Shown here: piece by piece, positions 16,696-25,234 of the stretch
Layout: each line of letters starts with the position of its first letter
Position numbering within the stretch: position 1 is the first letter of the stretch
Source of the DNA: Cupriavidus sp. U2
GTDB taxonomy: Bacteria; Pseudomonadota; Gammaproteobacteria; Burkholderiales; Burkholderiaceae
DNA: 64,000 nt
Direction of reading: 5' to 3'
Assembly: GCF_009663685.2 (NCBI RefSeq)
Contig: NZ_RCOG02000032.1
Location: 125,382 to 189,381 of the forward strand
The notes under the pieces: model-generated
Databases searched by the model: none
Told to the model about the DNA's origin: nothing
Seen by the model: the letters and a program-made list of their open reading frames with translations, nothing else
Position numbers and translations under genes: made by a program

Positions 16696-17634
16696 TCAGA
16701 GCACTTTCTCGACCTTCTGACCCTTCACGATTTGCAGCGCAGAAGCAATCATCGAGCTCATCTCCCCGAGATTGCCCGGCACGATCAGCGTATTGCCCTG
16801 CTTCGCCAGGTTGCCAAAGGCCGCCACGTATTCCTCGGCCACCTTCAGGTTGACCGCCTCCGTACCGCCCTCTCCGCGAATGGCGTGACCGATTTTCTCG
16901 ATCGCCTGCGCATTGGCTTCCGCCACGGCCAGAATGGCCGCGGCCTCGCCCTGCGCCTTGTTGATGGCCGCCTGCCTTTCCCCTTCGGACTTCTGGATGG
17001 CCGCTTCACGCGCGCCCGAGGCCAGGTTGATCTGCTCCTGGCGCTTGCCCTCGGATGCCGCGATCAGCGCCCGCTTTTCGCGCTCCGCCGTGATCTGGGC
17101 CTGCATCGCGTGCAGGATTTCCTTCGGCGGCGTCAGGTCCTTGATCTCGTAGCGCAGCACCTTCACCCCCCAGTTGGCCGCCGCCTCGTCGAGGGCGTTG
17201 ACCACGCTGTGATTGATGAATTCGCGCTCCTCGAACGTCTTGTCCAGCTCGAGCTTGCCGATGACTGACCGCAGCGTCGTCTGCGACAACTGCGTGATAG
17301 CCACCACGAAATTGCTCGATCCGTACGAGGCCTTCATCGGGTCCGTCACCTGGAAGTACAGCACCCCGTCGACCTGCAACTGCGTGTTGTCCTTGGTGAT
17401 ACAAACCTGGCTCGGCACATCGAGCGGGATTTCCTTGAGGATGTGCTTGTAGGCCACGCGGTCGATAAACGGCACGACAATCGACAGGCCTGGCGTCAGC
17501 GTCGCGTGGTAGCGTCCCAGCCGCTCCAGCACCCAGGCGTGCTGCTGTGGCACGATCTTGATGGACTTCGCAATCAGTACGATGGCGGCAATGAGCAGAA
17601 TCAGCGGAAACAGACCGAGCTGATAGGCAAGCAT
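16696..17634 (-). CDS. SPFH domain protein (QmcA / paraslipin-like)
   Basis: A 312-aa stomatin/prohibitin-family protein. One N-terminal TM segment (residues ~5-24) is followed by the SPFH domain (KIVPQQHAWVLERLGRYH onward), a long charged coiled coil rich in Ala, Glu and Gln (~190-250), and a C-terminal oligomerisation part with GNLAKQGNTLIVPGNLGEM. Such proteins build large ring or cage assemblies at the membrane and modulate proteases or membrane order. It is encoded 53 bp downstream of a NfeD gene, a pairing conserved across bacteria. Confidence 0.92.
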   Translation of the reverse strand: MLAYQLGLFPLILLIAAIVLIAKSIKIVPQQHAWVLERLGRYHATLTPGLSIVVPFIDRVAYKHILKEIPLDVPSQVCITKDNTQLQVDGVLYFQVTDPMKASYGSSNFVVAITQLSQTTLRSVIGKLELDKTFEEREFINHSVVNALDEAAANWGVKVLRYEIKDLTPPKEILHAMQAQITAEREKRALIAASEGKRQEQINLASGAREAAIQKSEGERQAAINKAQGEAAAILAVAEANAQAIEKIGHAIRGEGGTEAVNLKVAEEYVAAFGNLAKQGNTLIVPGNLGEMSSMIASALQIVKGQKVEKVL

Positions 17635-17687
17635 GTACGACTCCCGTCAAAGAGAAAAAAACCTGCAAGGCAGAGGCAAGCGCCAGG

Positions 17688-18113
17688 CTAGCGCGGCGAC
17701 ACGATAAGCGTGGCGCCGCGAACTTCGATGATTGTGTAGCGCCCCGGGGAGGGGTCGGTCCCGGGAGCCAGCTCCACGGTCCAGTCAGCGCCGCGATAGG
17801 GCACGCGAGCGCGACGGAAGGCATCCCAGGCGGACACTTCGACTTCCTGTCCGATATCGAGATTCACGTCCGGGTTGGTCGCGGCATCGCTACGGCGCAG
17901 CCTGCCGAAGCGTGTGCGCCGCATGGCCACGATGGCCACGATGGCAACCACTGCCGCGGTAACCGTCTGCACGGGTACCTCGGCACCCAGCAGTGCGGCA
18001 ATGCCGCCGGCTGTCACGCCGCAGGCGACCATCAACAGATAAAACGTGCCGGTGGCCATTTCCGCGATCAACAGCACCACGGACGCGGCAAACCAAAAGT
18101 AGTACGACGTCAT
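17688..18113 (-). CDS. NfeD family membrane protein
   Basis: A 141-aa short-form NfeD protein. Three to four hydrophobic segments fill residues 1-65, followed by a C-terminal OB-fold (NfeD) domain ending in IEVRGATLIVSPR, with the typical G-Q-E-V-E-V and P-Y-R-G-A-D-W-T-V-E patterns. NfeD1b proteins partner with SPFH proteins, and the SPFH gene follows here. The start ATG at 18113 is chosen for its GGAAAGGAAC ribosome site; the open frame upstream is the ppsA terminator region. Confidence 0.9.
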   Translation of the reverse strand: MTSYYFWFAASVVLLIAEMATGTFYLLMVACGVTAGGIAALLGAEVPVQTVTAAVVAIVAIVAMRRTRFGRLRRSDAATNPDVNLDIGQEVEVSAWDAFRRARVPYRGADWTVELAPGTDPSPGRYTIIEVRGATLIVSPR

Positions 18114-18147
18114 CCCGTTCCTTTCCAGCCAGCCAGTCACCAGCCCG

Positions 18148-18190
18148 AAAAAACAAAACCCCCGCCAAACGCCTGCGGCGTCTGCGGGGG
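18148..18190 (-). terminator. Intrinsic terminator of ppsA
   Basis: On the minus strand a GC-rich stem of CCCCCGC and GCGGGGG arms encloses a second small hairpin (ACGCCGCAGGCGT) and is followed by TTTTGTTTTTT. It lies about 100 bp after the ppsA stop and just before the nfeD start, so it would separate the two units. Confidence 0.8.
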
Positions 18191-18292
18191 CAGTTGGAAC
18201 ACCTGACCGCAGGGCCGGTGCCACACGGCGCGCCGGCCCATCAGGCCGGACGCCGCTTGTTCGGGTACGTCGCTATTGTGACGCGAAATGCC

Positions 18293-20677
18293 TCAGGAAG
18301 CCAGTTGCTGCCAGGTTTCCACGACCGAATCAGGATTCAGCGAGATCGACTTGATGCCTTCCTTGGCCAGCCAGGCTGCAAAGTCCGGATGGTCCGAGGG
18401 GCCCTGGCCGCAAATGCCGACGTACTTGTCCAAGCGCAGCGCCGTGGAAATGGCGCGCTGCAGCATGAAACGGACGGCCGGATCGCGCTCGTCGAAGTCC
18501 TTCGCCAGCAGTTCCATGCCCGAATCGCGGTCAAGGCCCAGCGTCAGCTGGGTCAGGTCGTTCGAGCCGATCGAGAAACCGTCGAAGAATTGCAGGAACT
18601 CTTCGGCCAGAATCGCGTTGGACGGCACCTCGCACATCATGATGATGCGCAGACCATTCTCGCCACGCTTCAGGCCGTGCTTGGCCAGCAGCTCGACCAC
18701 GCGCTCGGCCTGGCCCAGCGTCCGTACGAACGGCACCATGATCTCGACGTTGGTCAGGCCCATCTCGTCGCGCACGCGCTTCATGGCCTTGCATTCCATC
18801 TCGAACGCTTCGGCGAAGTCGTCGGCGATGTAGCGCGAAGCACCACGGAAGCCCAGCATCGGGTTTTCCTCGTCCGGCTCGTAGCGCGAACCACCGATCA
18901 GCTTCTTGTACTCGTTCGACTTGAAGTCCGACAGACGCACGATTACAGGCTTCGGATAGAACGCCGCGCCGATCGTGGCCATGCCTTCGGCCAGCTTGTC
19001 CACGTAGAAGGCACGCGGGCCGGCGTGGCCACGGGCCACCGATTCCACGGCCTTCTTCAGGTCGGCATCGACTTGCGGATAGTCGAGAATTGCCTTCGGG
19101 TGAACGCCGATGTTGTTGTTGATGATGAATTCCAGGCGAGCCAGGCCAACACCGTGGTTCGGGATCTGCGCAAAATCAAACGCCAGCTGCGGATTGCCGA
19201 CGTTCATCATGATCTTGGTCTCGATCTCCGGCATTTCGCCGCGCATGACCTCGGTGACCTCGGTTTCGAGCAGCCCGTCGTAGATGCGACCTTCGTCGCC
19301 CTCGGCGCACGACACCGTCACCAGCGTGCCGTCCTTCAGCACGTCGGTGGCATCGCCGCAACCGACCACGGCCGGCACACCCAGTTCACGCGCGATGATC
19401 GCGGCGTGGCAGGTACGGCCGCCACGGTTCGTGACGATCGCCGCGGCACGCTTCATCACCGGCTCCCAGTTCGGGTCGGTCATGTCGGCCACCAGCACAT
19501 CGCCAGGTTGCACACGTTCCATCTCGGACGGATCGTTGATCACGCGGACCGGGCCCGTGCCGATCTTCTGGCCGATTGCACGGCCGCTGGTCAGCACCGC
19601 AGACGTGCCTTTCAGCTTGAATCGCTGCTCGGCCTTGCCGGCCGACTGGCTCTTCACGGTTTCCGGACGCGCCTGGAGGATATAGATCTTGCCGTCCTTG
19701 CCGTCCTTGCCCCATTCGATGTCCATCGGGCGGCCATAGTGCTTCTCGATGATCATCGCGTAGCGGGCCAGCTCGTTCACATCGTCATCGCTGATCGAAT
19801 AACGGTTGCGCAGCTCGGGCGGCACGTCCACGGTCTTCACGCGGCCGGCTTCGCCCGGCTTGGTGAATTCCATCTTGATCAGCTTCGAGCCGATCGAACG
19901 GCGGATGATGGGGTACTTGCCGGCTTGCAGCGTCGGCTTGAAGACGTAGAACTCGTCCGGGTTCACGGCACCCTGCACCACCGTTTCGCCAAGACCATAG
20001 CTCGACGTGATGAACACCACGTCCGGGAAACCGGACTCGGTATCGATCGTGAACATCACGCCCGAGGCTGCCAGGTCCGAACGGACCATGCGCTGGACGC
20101 CGGCCGACAGGGCCACCACGTCATGGGCAAAGCCCTTGTGCACGCGGTAGGAAATGGCGCGGTCGTTGTACAGCGACGCGAACACGTGCTTGATCTTGTC
20201 GAGCACGTCGTCGATACCGCTGACGTTGAGGTACGACTCCTGCTGGCCTGCGAACGAAGCGTCGGGCAGATCTTCAGCGGTGGCCGACGAACGCACGGCG
20301 AACGATGCCTCGGCGCCTTCGCGCGCCGACACGCGTGCATAGTGCTCGCGGATTTCGGCCTCGAGACGCGGCTGGAACGGCGCCGAGGCCACCCAGTTGC
20401 GGATCTCGGCACCGGCTTCGGCCAGGGCCTTCACGTCATCGACGTCGAGCGTCTTCAGGCGTTCGGAAATGCGGGCGGTCAGGTTGTTGTGTTCGAGGAA
20501 GTCGCGGAATGCCAGCGCGGTGGTGGCAAAACCGCCGGGGACGCGCACACCGGCGCCGGCCAGCTGCGAGATCATCTCGCCAAGCGACGAATTCTTGCCG
20601 CCGACGGTCTCCACGTCCTGCATGCGCAGTTCTTCGAACGGCAGCACGTAGGCGCCGTTATTTACCTGGTTGGTCAT
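18293..20677 (-). CDS. ppsA: Phosphoenolpyruvate synthase
   Basis: A 794-aa cytoplasmic enzyme that makes PEP from pyruvate and ATP, releasing AMP and phosphate, for growth on gluconeogenic substrates. The domains are in order: an N-terminal ATP-grasp part (VGGKNSSLGEMI, SFAVRSSATAEDLPDASFAGQ), the swivelling phosphohistidine domain with H424 in GGRTCHAAI, and a TIM-barrel PEP-binding domain ending near VGICGQGPSDHPDF, which holds the catalytic Cys. The start ATG at 20677 gives the usual MTNQ...GAYVLPFEELRM N-terminus; upstream codons are not conserved. It is divergent from ppsR, whose product controls PpsA by phosphorylation, and the intergenic region carries inverted repeats. Confidence 0.98.
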   Translation of the reverse strand: MTNQVNNGAYVLPFEELRMQDVETVGGKNSSLGEMISQLAGAGVRVPGGFATTALAFRDFLEHNNLTARISERLKTLDVDDVKALAEAGAEIRNWVASAPFQPRLEAEIREHYARVSAREGAEASFAVRSSATAEDLPDASFAGQQESYLNVSGIDDVLDKIKHVFASLYNDRAISYRVHKGFAHDVVALSAGVQRMVRSDLAASGVMFTIDTESGFPDVVFITSSYGLGETVVQGAVNPDEFYVFKPTLQAGKYPIIRRSIGSKLIKMEFTKPGEAGRVKTVDVPPELRNRYSISDDDVNELARYAMIIEKHYGRPMDIEWGKDGKDGKIYILQARPETVKSQSAGKAEQRFKLKGTSAVLTSGRAIGQKIGTGPVRVINDPSEMERVQPGDVLVADMTDPNWEPVMKRAAAIVTNRGGRTCHAAIIARELGVPAVVGCGDATDVLKDGTLVTVSCAEGDEGRIYDGLLETEVTEVMRGEMPEIETKIMMNVGNPQLAFDFAQIPNHGVGLARLEFIINNNIGVHPKAILDYPQVDADLKKAVESVARGHAGPRAFYVDKLAEGMATIGAAFYPKPVIVRLSDFKSNEYKKLIGGSRYEPDEENPMLGFRGASRYIADDFAEAFEMECKAMKRVRDEMGLTNVEIMVPFVRTLGQAERVVELLAKHGLKRGENGLRIIMMCEVPSNAILAEEFLQFFDGFSIGSNDLTQLTLGLDRDSGMELLAKDFDERDPAVRFMLQRAISTALRLDKYVGICGQGPSDHPDFAAWLAKEGIKSISLNPDSVVETWQQLAS

Positions 20678-20745
20678 AAAAGCCTCAAAACAAAGTAAGA
20701 AATCTTTTGCACCGACCGGTATGTTGTTGGAGTTCTGGCCCCGGC

Positions 20746-20871
20746 GGATCGCTTGGCTGAGCAATTCCGTGTGACATCGGACGCTTCCGATGCTGCAATG
20801 CACATTGTCGACAATTCGGCCCCAAATCGTTGCCTGGCCGGGATTGGCGGAATTGCTTAGCCAAAAGATCG
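20746..20871. promoter_or_regulatory. ppsA-ppsR divergent control region with long inverted repeat
   Basis: Two arms, 20746-20769 and 20848-20871, are inverted copies of each other that match at about 20 of 24 positions (core arm TTGGCTGAGCAATTCCG, partner CGGAATTGCTTAGCCAA). Between them lies a perfect 12-bp palindrome, ATTGTCGACAAT, at 20804-20815. The whole sits in the 258-bp gap between ppsA (minus) and ppsR (plus). It looks like a set of operators for a dimeric regulator acting on both genes; the regulator is not identifiable here. Confidence 0.5.
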
Positions 20872-20935
20872 CCGCTATTCTACCGTGCCGCACCGCACTT
20901 TCGCTCGGCGGCCGCTCCAAAATAATTGTTCAGAC

Positions 20936-21868
20936 ATGTCCTTGCCCGAAGCGCCTGACGCGTCGCAACCCGCGCCAGCCCTGACTTCCCAGTCTTCTTC
21001 ATCCGCTGCCGGCGCCCAGCCTGCGGCTGCGACGGCACCTGCGGATCGCCCTGCCGTGCGTACGGTTTTCATTGTGTCGGATGGCACAGGCATCACGGCC
21101 GAGACGTTCAGCCACTCGATCCTGGCCCAGTTCGAGATGCGCTTCCGCAAGGTGCGCATGCCCTTCGTCGACACGCCCGAGAAGGCGCATGTGGCCGTCA
21201 GCAAGATCAACGAGGCGTTCTACAACGAGGGCGTGCCGCCCATTGTCTTCACCACGCTGGTCAACGCCGAGTCCAACAAGGCGATGCGCCGCGCCAAGGG
21301 CATGATTCTGGACATGTTCCAGACGTTTATCGAACCGCTGGAAAAAGAACTGGGACTGAAGTCCACCCATGCGATCGGCCGGTTTCACCAGAACGCCGAT
21401 ACCGAGGCGTACAAGAACCGGATCGAGGCGATCAACTTCTCGCTGGCACATGATGACGGTCAGTCACACAAGAACCTCGAGGACGCCGATGTGATCCTGG
21501 TGGGCGTGTCGCGCAGCGGCAAGACGCCAACCAGCCTGTATCTGGCCATGCAGTACGGCCTCAAGGCGGCCAACTATCCGCTGATCCCCGACGATTTCGA
21601 GCGCGGACGTCTGCCTTCGGCGCTCTACGCGTTCAAGTCCAAGATCTTCGGGCTGTCGATCGACCCGCAGCGGCTGACCGAAATCCGCAACGAGCGCCGG
21701 CCGGGCAGCAAGTACGCGGCGGTTGAGAATTGTCGCTACGAGGTCAACGAGGCCGAGGCGATGATGCGCCGGGAAGGGATCAAGTGGCTGTCGTCGACCC
21801 ACAAGTCGATCGAGGAAATCGCAACGACGATCCTGCAGGAAATCAAGGTCGACCGCGATAACTATTGA
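20936..21868 (+). CDS. ppsR: PEP synthase regulatory protein (bifunctional kinase/phosphorylase, DUF299)
   Basis: A 310-aa protein of the DUF299 family. Such proteins phosphorylate PEP synthase on a Thr next to the catalytic His with ADP and remove that phosphate with inorganic phosphate, switching the enzyme off and on. The P-loop-like motif GVSRSGKTPTSLYLA is present, as are the N-terminal VFIVSDGTGITAETF and the C-terminal STHKSIEEIA stretches. A low-complexity N-terminal extension rich in Pro, Ala and Ser (residues ~3-40) precedes the conserved part. The start ATG at 20936 is the first in-frame Met that agrees with family length. It faces away from its target gene ppsA. Confidence 0.96.
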   Translation: MSLPEAPDASQPAPALTSQSSSSAAGAQPAAATAPADRPAVRTVFIVSDGTGITAETFSHSILAQFEMRFRKVRMPFVDTPEKAHVAVSKINEAFYNEGVPPIVFTTLVNAESNKAMRRAKGMILDMFQTFIEPLEKELGLKSTHAIGRFHQNADTEAYKNRIEAINFSLAHDDGQSHKNLEDADVILVGVSRSGKTPTSLYLAMQYGLKAANYPLIPDDFERGRLPSALYAFKSKIFGLSIDPQRLTEIRNERRPGSKYAAVENCRYEVNEAEAMMRREGIKWLSSTHKSIEEIATTILQEIKVDRDNY

Positions 21869-21954
21869 AACGCGCGATTTTTGAGAATCGTCTTCTTGGC
21901 GGGTGATGGCTGGAGGTGAAAGATGACGTCATCGAACGTTTTCTTTCATGAACC

Positions 21955-22521
21955 ATGTCCATCACCATGTCAGCTGATCAGCTTTCCAGCCTCCCCGACG
22001 CGGCCGATCCCACCCGCGCTCGCCAGCACCGCCACCCGCCGCGCCACGACTGGCGCATGGCCGCCACCATCTTCACTGCAGTCTTCGTCGCCCTTGGAGG
22101 GATCTTCGCCATCCTCGATTACTCCGGGCGCCAATCCGACAAGACGACCGACAACATCTATTACCGCTTCGATATGGTGGATGAGCGGCTCGGCGTAATG
22201 GACCGCCAGTCCCAGGCAACCGACAAGCGATTCGATGGCATCGACCGCCGGATCGACAGGCTTGAAGTGAAGGTTGACGAAGGCTTCGCCAAGGTCGACC
22301 GGCGCCTCGACAAGATGGACGAACGCTTCAACAACCTCGAAGTCGGGCTCGGCAGGAAGTTCGACCAGATCGACCGGAAATTCACCCAGATCGACCAGAG
22401 GTTCGACCAGATCGACGGGAAGATCGGTCAGATCGCGGACGTCCTGCACCTCCTGGTCGAACAGAAGGCCACTTCAGGCGCCACGGAACCCGGTCAAAAA
22501 CTTGGCAGCCGCCCTCGCTAA
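21955..22521 (+). CDS. Hypothetical membrane protein with long repetitive coiled coil
   Basis: A 188-aa protein with no family I can name. One TM segment (~36-56, MAATIFTAVFVALGGIFAIL) is followed by about 110 residues of heptad- and hendecad-like repeats in which RFDxID, KFDQID and RLDKMD patterns recur. This gives a strongly predicted coiled coil, probably trimeric or dimeric and on one side of the membrane. Similar architectures occur in several unrelated uncharacterised bacterial proteins. It lies 86 bp after ppsR and is convergent with the SpoU methyltransferase gene (10 bp apart). An alternative ATG lies four codons in. Confidence 0.7.
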   Translation: MSITMSADQLSSLPDAADPTRARQHRHPPRHDWRMAATIFTAVFVALGGIFAILDYSGRQSDKTTDNIYYRFDMVDERLGVMDRQSQATDKRFDGIDRRIDRLEVKVDEGFAKVDRRLDKMDERFNNLEVGLGRKFDQIDRKFTQIDQRFDQIDGKIGQIADVLHLLVEQKATSGATEPGQKLGSRPR

Positions 22522-22531
22522 CGGCGCTCGC

Positions 22532-23314
22532 TCAGCCTGTCCGCCGCTGGCGTACCGCTTCAAACAGGCAGATGGCGGTCGCGGCGGCCACGTTCAGAGA
22601 TTCCAGGCCACCGGGTTGCGGAATGCCGACCTTGCGCGAGACGCGTGCCATCCACGCCTGGCTTACGCCCGCGCCCTCGTTGCCGACGACCCAACCTACT
22701 GGCTGGCGCAGGTCGGTATCGAACACAGTGGCGTCGGCATGCGAGGACGTCGCAAGCAGCGGCACGGCCAGCCGGGACGCAAGCATGTCGAGTGTGCAGT
22801 GCTCGACGATATTGAGATGGAAATTCGCACCCATGCCGGCACGCAGTGTCTTGACCGACCAGGCGAATGCACAGCCGGTGGTCAGGAACGCGTGAGGAAT
22901 ACCAGCAGCCGCGGCACTGCGCAGGATCGAGCCGACGTTGCCCGCATCCTGGACGCCATCGAGGATGATGCAGTCTGTCGCAATCTGCGCTGGCAGATGA
23001 CCCGCCGGCGTCTCGATCACGAACAGCAGGTCGATGCCGTTCGCCACATTGCTGATCTGGCTGAACAACGCATCGGCCAGCACGACGACGCGTTCCGGCT
23101 CCACCTGGTCGAGCAGGGGCCGCACTTCGGCGTGGTCAACATGACGTTCGCCTACGACGCAAGAGACCGGCTGACCCAATGCGGCAACGTAGGCCTGCGC
23201 CAGATGCACGCCGTCCAGCACCGATTGCCCGGCCTTGCGACGTTGATGCGTAGACCCAATAAGGGCCTTCAGGTGCTTGAACAGCGCGTTATCGCGCGAA
23301 GTGACGTGCTTCAA
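22532..23314 (-). CDS. SpoU/TrmH-family RNA 2'-O-ribose methyltransferase
   Basis: A 260-aa SPOUT methyltransferase. An N-terminal L30e-like substrate domain (~1-95) precedes the trefoil-knot catalytic domain with the three SpoU motifs: CIILDGVQDAGNVGSILRSA, VGWVVGNEGAGVS and a VGIPQPGGLESLNVAAATAI stretch. It transfers methyl from SAM to a ribose 2'-OH of rRNA or tRNA; which nucleotide cannot be told, although its place after rnhB is shared by many betaproteobacteria. It is 12 bp downstream of rnhB, the last gene of the long envelope block. Confidence 0.9.
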   Translation of the reverse strand: MKHVTSRDNALFKHLKALIGSTHQRRKAGQSVLDGVHLAQAYVAALGQPVSCVVGERHVDHAEVRPLLDQVEPERVVVLADALFSQISNVANGIDLLFVIETPAGHLPAQIATDCIILDGVQDAGNVGSILRSAAAAGIPHAFLTTGCAFAWSVKTLRAGMGANFHLNIVEHCTLDMLASRLAVPLLATSSHADATVFDTDLRQPVGWVVGNEGAGVSQAWMARVSRKVGIPQPGGLESLNVAAATAICLFEAVRQRRTG

Positions 23315-23326
23315 GGGGGTGGTGTC

Positions 23327-24013
23327 TTAGAAAGGCGGCGCTTCCTGGGCTTGGGCCTGGGTCATGCCATTGACGCGTTCCAGCGCCAGGCGGACCGGCG
23401 CGAACGACCGCCGATGATGCGGTGTGGGACCATGCCGATCCAGCGCAGCAAAATGTTGAGGCGTCGGATAGCCAAAATGCGAATCGAAGCCGTAATCGGG
23501 ATACTGCGCGTGCAATTCCCGGAGATTGCGGTCACGCGCAACCTTTGCCAGGATCGACGCGGCCGAAATGGCACGCACCTTGGCGTCCCCCTTGACGATC
23601 GCTTCCACAGGAAAAGCGACCTGCGGGCAACGATTGCCGTCCACCTGGACCAGATCGGGAATCACGCCATTGGCGGCAAGCCCTTGAACGGCGCGCTGCA
23701 TGGCCAGCATCGAGGCATGGAGGATATTGATCGAATCGATTTCCTCGACCGTTGCGAAGGCGATATGCCAGCCCAACGCCCGCTCGCAGATCCTGTCGAA
23801 CAAGACCTCTCGCTTGTCCGAGGTCAGGATCTTCGAATCGGCGAGCCCGCGGATCTGGCGGTCCGGATTCAGCACGACAGCCGCCGCGTAGACGGGGCCT
23901 GCCAGCGGGCCACGGCCTGCTTCGTCCACGCCACAAAGGCGCTGGACCACGGCGACCGTCTGCGTCAGCGCGAGCCCCATCTGGCCAACATTGGCTGCCT
24001 TGATGCGCGGCAT
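23327..24013 (-). CDS. rnhB: Ribonuclease HII
   Basis: A 228-aa type 2 RNase H that cleaves RNA in RNA-DNA hybrids and single ribonucleotides in DNA. The motifs are complete: CGVDEAGRGPLAGPV (Asp-Glu pair), LADSKILT, VQVDGN (Asp) and SAASILAKVARD (Asp). An ATG at 24013 overlaps the lpxB stop as TGATG, so translation is probably coupled; a GTG one codon upstream is also possible. The order lpxA-lpxB-rnhB is conserved in proteobacteria. Confidence 0.96.
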   Translation of the reverse strand: MPRIKAANVGQMGLALTQTVAVVQRLCGVDEAGRGPLAGPVYAAAVVLNPDRQIRGLADSKILTSDKREVLFDRICERALGWHIAFATVEEIDSINILHASMLAMQRAVQGLAANGVIPDLVQVDGNRCPQVAFPVEAIVKGDAKVRAISAASILAKVARDRNLRELHAQYPDYGFDSHFGYPTPQHFAALDRHGPTPHHRRSFAPVRLALERVNGMTQAQAQEAPPF

Positions 24014-25221
24014 CACACGGCCCCCCGAGTGTGGAGCAGATCCGCCACCACACCGGCCGCCAGCCTTGATGTATCGCGCTTTAGCGTTTCATGCATGGTC
24101 GTGAAATGTTCACGCAGGAATGCAATATTGCCTTCGTCATTGAGTTGCAACAGCGTTTCGCGCGCCAGCGCCTCTGGCGTGGCATCGTCCTGCAACAGCT
24201 CGGGCACCACAAAGCGTCCCGACAGAATATTAGGCAGTCCGACGTACGGCAGATAACCCTGTCGTTTCATGATTTGCGCAGTCAGCCAGGGCACCTTGTA
24301 CGAGATCACCATCGGCTTTTTGTACAGCGCAGCCTCCAGCGTGGCCGTGCCGCTCGCCAACAGGATCACATCGGCTGACTCCATCGCCAGATGTGACTGG
24401 CCATCCACAATGGTCAAGTCGATCTCGGGATGCTGCGCGTGCAGACCTTCCACAATGGCATGAAGGGCCGGCGACGCGGCGGGCAACACGAATGCCAGAT
24501 TCCCGTCCATACGGTGCATGCGCGCCATGGCCTCGAAGAAAGTGGCGCCGAGATTCCGTACTTCGGACTGCCGGCTGCCCGGCAGCACGGCCACGATGCG
24601 CTTGTTTTCGGGGAGGCCCAGCTTGGCGCGGGCGCCGGCCACATCGGGCACCATCGGAATCACATCAGCAAGAGGATGACCGACGTATGTTGCCGGGATA
24701 CCCGCCTTGGCGTAGATCTCCGGCTCGAACGGAAACAGGCAGAGGATATGGTCTACCGCACGCGCGATGGTACGAATGCGACCGCCCCGCCAGGCCCAGA
24801 TCGAGGGACTGACGAAATGGACGACCGGTATGCCGGCGCGCCGCAGCGGAACTTCGAGACCGAAGTTGAAATCCGGAGCGTCGACACCAATAAAGCACAG
24901 TGGCGGCTGGGCCAGCAGCTGGTCCCGAATGGCCCGCCGCGTGGCCAGAATCTCACGCAGCGACCCCAGGACTTCCACATAGCCGTTGACGGAGAGTGTC
25001 TCCATCGGCCAATGCGAGACAAACCCTTGCGCCATCATGCGGCGGCCACCGATCCCGGCATAGTCGACCGACTCGCCCAGCCGTGCGTGCAATCCTTCCA
25101 GCAACAGCGAAGCCAGCAGATCGCCGGATGCCTCGCCAGCAACCATGGCAATCGTGCCACGCTTGTTTACATGAGCTTCCGCGTCAGCGGGAAGCACGGC
25201 CTGCATGGCTGCCTCGACCAT
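24013..25221 (-). CDS. lpxB: Lipid-A-disaccharide synthase
   Basis: A 402-aa family GT19 glycosyltransferase joining UDP-2,3-diacylglucosamine and lipid X to form the lipid A disaccharide at the inner face of the inner membrane. The typical N-terminal MVAGEASGDLLASLLLEGL stretch, the central FVSPSIWAWRGGRI and the C-terminal LPYVGLPNILSGR are present. About 25 extra residues precede the conserved start; ATGs at 25221 and 25206 are possible. It begins 13 bp after lpxA and overlaps rnhB. Confidence 0.97.
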   Translation of the reverse strand: MVEAAMQAVLPADAEAHVNKRGTIAMVAGEASGDLLASLLLEGLHARLGESVDYAGIGGRRMMAQGFVSHWPMETLSVNGYVEVLGSLREILATRRAIRDQLLAQPPLCFIGVDAPDFNFGLEVPLRRAGIPVVHFVSPSIWAWRGGRIRTIARAVDHILCLFPFEPEIYAKAGIPATYVGHPLADVIPMVPDVAGARAKLGLPENKRIVAVLPGSRQSEVRNLGATFFEAMARMHRMDGNLAFVLPAASPALHAIVEGLHAQHPEIDLTIVDGQSHLAMESADVILLASGTATLEAALYKKPMVISYKVPWLTAQIMKRQGYLPYVGLPNILSGRFVVPELLQDDATPEALARETLLQLNDEGNIAFLREHFTTMHETLKRDTSRLAAGVVADLLHTRGAV

Positions 25222-25234
25222 GACCGGCTGACGT

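Noticed and set aside
17993..20698. 901-codon plus-strand open frame opposite ppsA
   Set aside because: It is exactly antisense to a well-supported gene, with Arg/His/Ala-biased composition and no recognisable family.
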